A DNA stretch of 64,000 bases from Sporosarcina aquimarina. Its GTDB lineage: Bacteria > Bacillota > Bacilli > Bacillales_A > Planococcaceae. A model generated the notes under the pieces. That model saw only the letters and a program-made list of their open reading frames with translations. It had not been told where the DNA came from and did no database searches. Made by a program: the position numbers and the translations under genes. This document shows positions 62,930 through 64,000 of the stretch, in pieces (the first letter of the stretch is position 1; every line of letters begins with the position of its first letter). The DNA is taken from contig NZ_JACLBZ010000008.1 in the NCBI RefSeq assembly GCF_019748715.1, positions 124,001-188,000 on the forward strand. Direction: 5' to 3'.

Positions 62930-64000
62930 TTACCGGCAGGAACGGCTATACAGCACCATACTGACCGCCAATAACTGCATTCTTGGTACGAATGATCCGA
63001 GAACTAAATATTCTTCCTCGGAATGCCACTTTCCTCCAACAGGTCCCATCCCGCAAATTGTCGGTACTCCTATTGTGGAAGAAAAGCCGGCATCCGCAGC
63101 CCCTTTGGTCGCAGTCTCTGTAATAGGAATTGCTACTAAATCAGCTGCTTCTTTGACAACTTCATACATTTTCTGAGACTCTTTATTTTTTTCCATAGGC
63201 AAAATCCCAGCACCTAATGTTAATACCGCTTTCGTTCCCTCGACATAACTGTTATCAACGATTGATTGTACATCTTTTTTTAATTGTTCAAAATCCTTCA
63301 TTCGCCAAAAACCTGTGTGTATGGTCCCCTTGGCTTGTGGAGCCACCGTGTTATTCGCTACTCCTCCTTGGACAGTTCCTACATTAACAGTTATTCCTTC
63401 CTCCAAATTCATCAGTTCTTTTATGTTAATAATTTTATGTGCCAATTCATCAATTGCACTGATTCCCTCTTCAATGGCCAATCCCGAATGAGCTGCTTTA
63501 CCTTCGATACGAACCTGCATATGGGCAGAGCCTTTTCTGGCTGTCACGATTGAACCATCTGGGCGCGCCGGCTCCATATTAAATACACCTAATGCATTCT
63601 TTGTCTGTTGCTCGATCACTGTACAAGAGATTGGTGAACCTATTTCTTCTTCAGGGGTGAAGAGTAATTCAATATCGCACATTTCATCCATAGCAAATGT
63701 TTTTACTGCAGAAGCAGCCATAATCATACTTACTAAGCTCCCCTTCATGTCAGAGACCCCTGGTCCATATGCGAATTGTTGATCTTCAGAGTAAGGTCGT
63801 TCATTTGCTGTTCCTTTAGGAAATACCGTATCCTGATGGCCCATTAATACAATCTTTCCCGGTTGTTGCCCTTTCACTGTCGCGATAATATGATTTCCAA
63901 ATTCTTTGTTCCTCTTTACTATAAATGGAATTTGATAATTATCCAAGATTTCTTGAATAATTAAACCAACTTGATTAACTCCAGCTTTGTCAAATGAATT
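62930..64000 (-). CDS. M20-family metallopeptidase, 5' end outside window
   Basis: The frame is open to base 64000, so the N-terminus lies beyond the window; about 356 residues are visible of an expected 370-400. Metal-site motifs are GHQDTVFPKG (His, Asp), GPGVSDMKG (Asp), PEEEIGS (catalytic Glu and ligand Glu), and a late His in GKWHSEEEYL. This matches the glutamate carboxypeptidase/ArgE/CPG2 group, which removes C-terminal or N-acyl amino acids. The central HSGLAIEEG dimerisation domain is intact. It begins the operon that continues with the AEC transporter. Confidence 0.92.
   Translation of the reverse strand, partial: NSFDKAGVNQVGLIIQEILDNYQIPFIVKRNKEFGNHIIATVKGQQPGKIVLMGHQDTVFPKGTANERPYSEDQQFAYGPGVSDMKGSLVSMIMAASAVKTFAMDEMCDIELLFTPEEEIGSPISCTVIEQQTKNALGVFNMEPARPDGSIVTARKGSAHMQVRIEGKAAHSGLAIEEGISAIDELAHKIINIKELMNLEEGITVNVGTVQGGVANNTVAPQAKGTIHTGFWRMKDFEQLKKDVQSIVDNSYVEGTKAVLTLGAGILPMEKNKESQKMYEVVKEAADLVAIPITETATKGAADAGFSSTIGVPTICGMGPVGGKWHSEEEYLVLGSFVPRMQLLAVSMVLYSRSCR

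Overview
This window looks like chromosome of a low-to-moderate-GC Gram-positive bacterium of the order Bacillales. The evidence is strong AGGAGG-type ribosome binding sites, frequent TTG and GTG starts, SLH-domain and lipobox secreted proteins, sigma-B and sigma-54 type promoters, a B. subtilis-style ribose operon and a yybP-ykoY leader. A Planococcaceae-type host (Sporosarcina or Lysinibacillus-like) is my best guess, but that is inference. I see no rRNA, tRNA, CRISPR array, complete IS element or prophage. Most of the window is a chain of catabolic operons alternating with secreted-protein genes and small duplicated accessory genes.

Region 1 (1-8.2 kb) handles alcohols and aldehydes. It has the end of a methylmalonate/malonate-semialdehyde dehydrogenase gene, an iron alcohol dehydrogenase, a zinc alcohol dehydrogenase behind a near-perfect sigma-54 promoter, and a divergently oriented operon of a second iron alcohol dehydrogenase, a soluble GAF-PAS histidine kinase and an NtrC-type activator. 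Kinase and activator very probably drive the sigma-54 promoter. A lone membrane protein follows (8.4-9.4 kb).

Region 2 (9.9-16.6 kb) is a ribose operon, rbsR-rbsD-rbsA-rbsC-rbsB-rbsK-deoC, with two identical palindromic operators 73 bp apart. Region 3 (17.1-24.6 kb) is a B12-dependent diol/glycerol dehydratase operon (large, medium and small subunits, two reactivase subunits, a PduO-C/GlcG-like protein) with no microcompartment shell genes. Downstream of it lies a two-component system (PocR-type LytS kinase and AraC-type regulator) whose regulator seems to lack a canonical start codon.

Region 4 (24.8-26.6 kb) is a manganese (yybP-ykoY) riboswitch leading a miniature protein-kinase-like gene and an EcsC-family gene. 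Region 5 (26.7-35.3 kb) holds surface and secreted proteins (SLH-VanY peptidase, subtilase with Ig-like tail, SLH protein), a membrane-anchored PIN-domain protein with a small acidic partner, a sigma-B-type DUF2188 gene and a decayed copy of a lipoprotein cassette.

Region 6 (35.8-47.3 kb) is an organic-acid island: LacI regulator, thiolase, SDR reductase, 3-hydroxyacyl-CoA dehydrogenase, TRAP transporter, CoA-transferase, glycerate kinase and an MFS carrier. Together the enzymes could take up a short hydroxy- or keto-acid, activate it with CoA, oxidise it and cleave it to acetyl-CoA. Region 7 (47.9-59.1 kb) contains a second DUF2188 gene, a large secreted protein of seven beta-type repeats with a small secreted partner, a DUF4309-like protein, a winged-helix protein, a secreted S9 peptidase and the intact lipoprotein cassette with a possible -1 frameshift junction. 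Region 8 (59.2-64 kb) has a LysR regulator divergent from an NhaC-type antiporter, then an AEC transporter and an M20 peptidase cut by the window edge.
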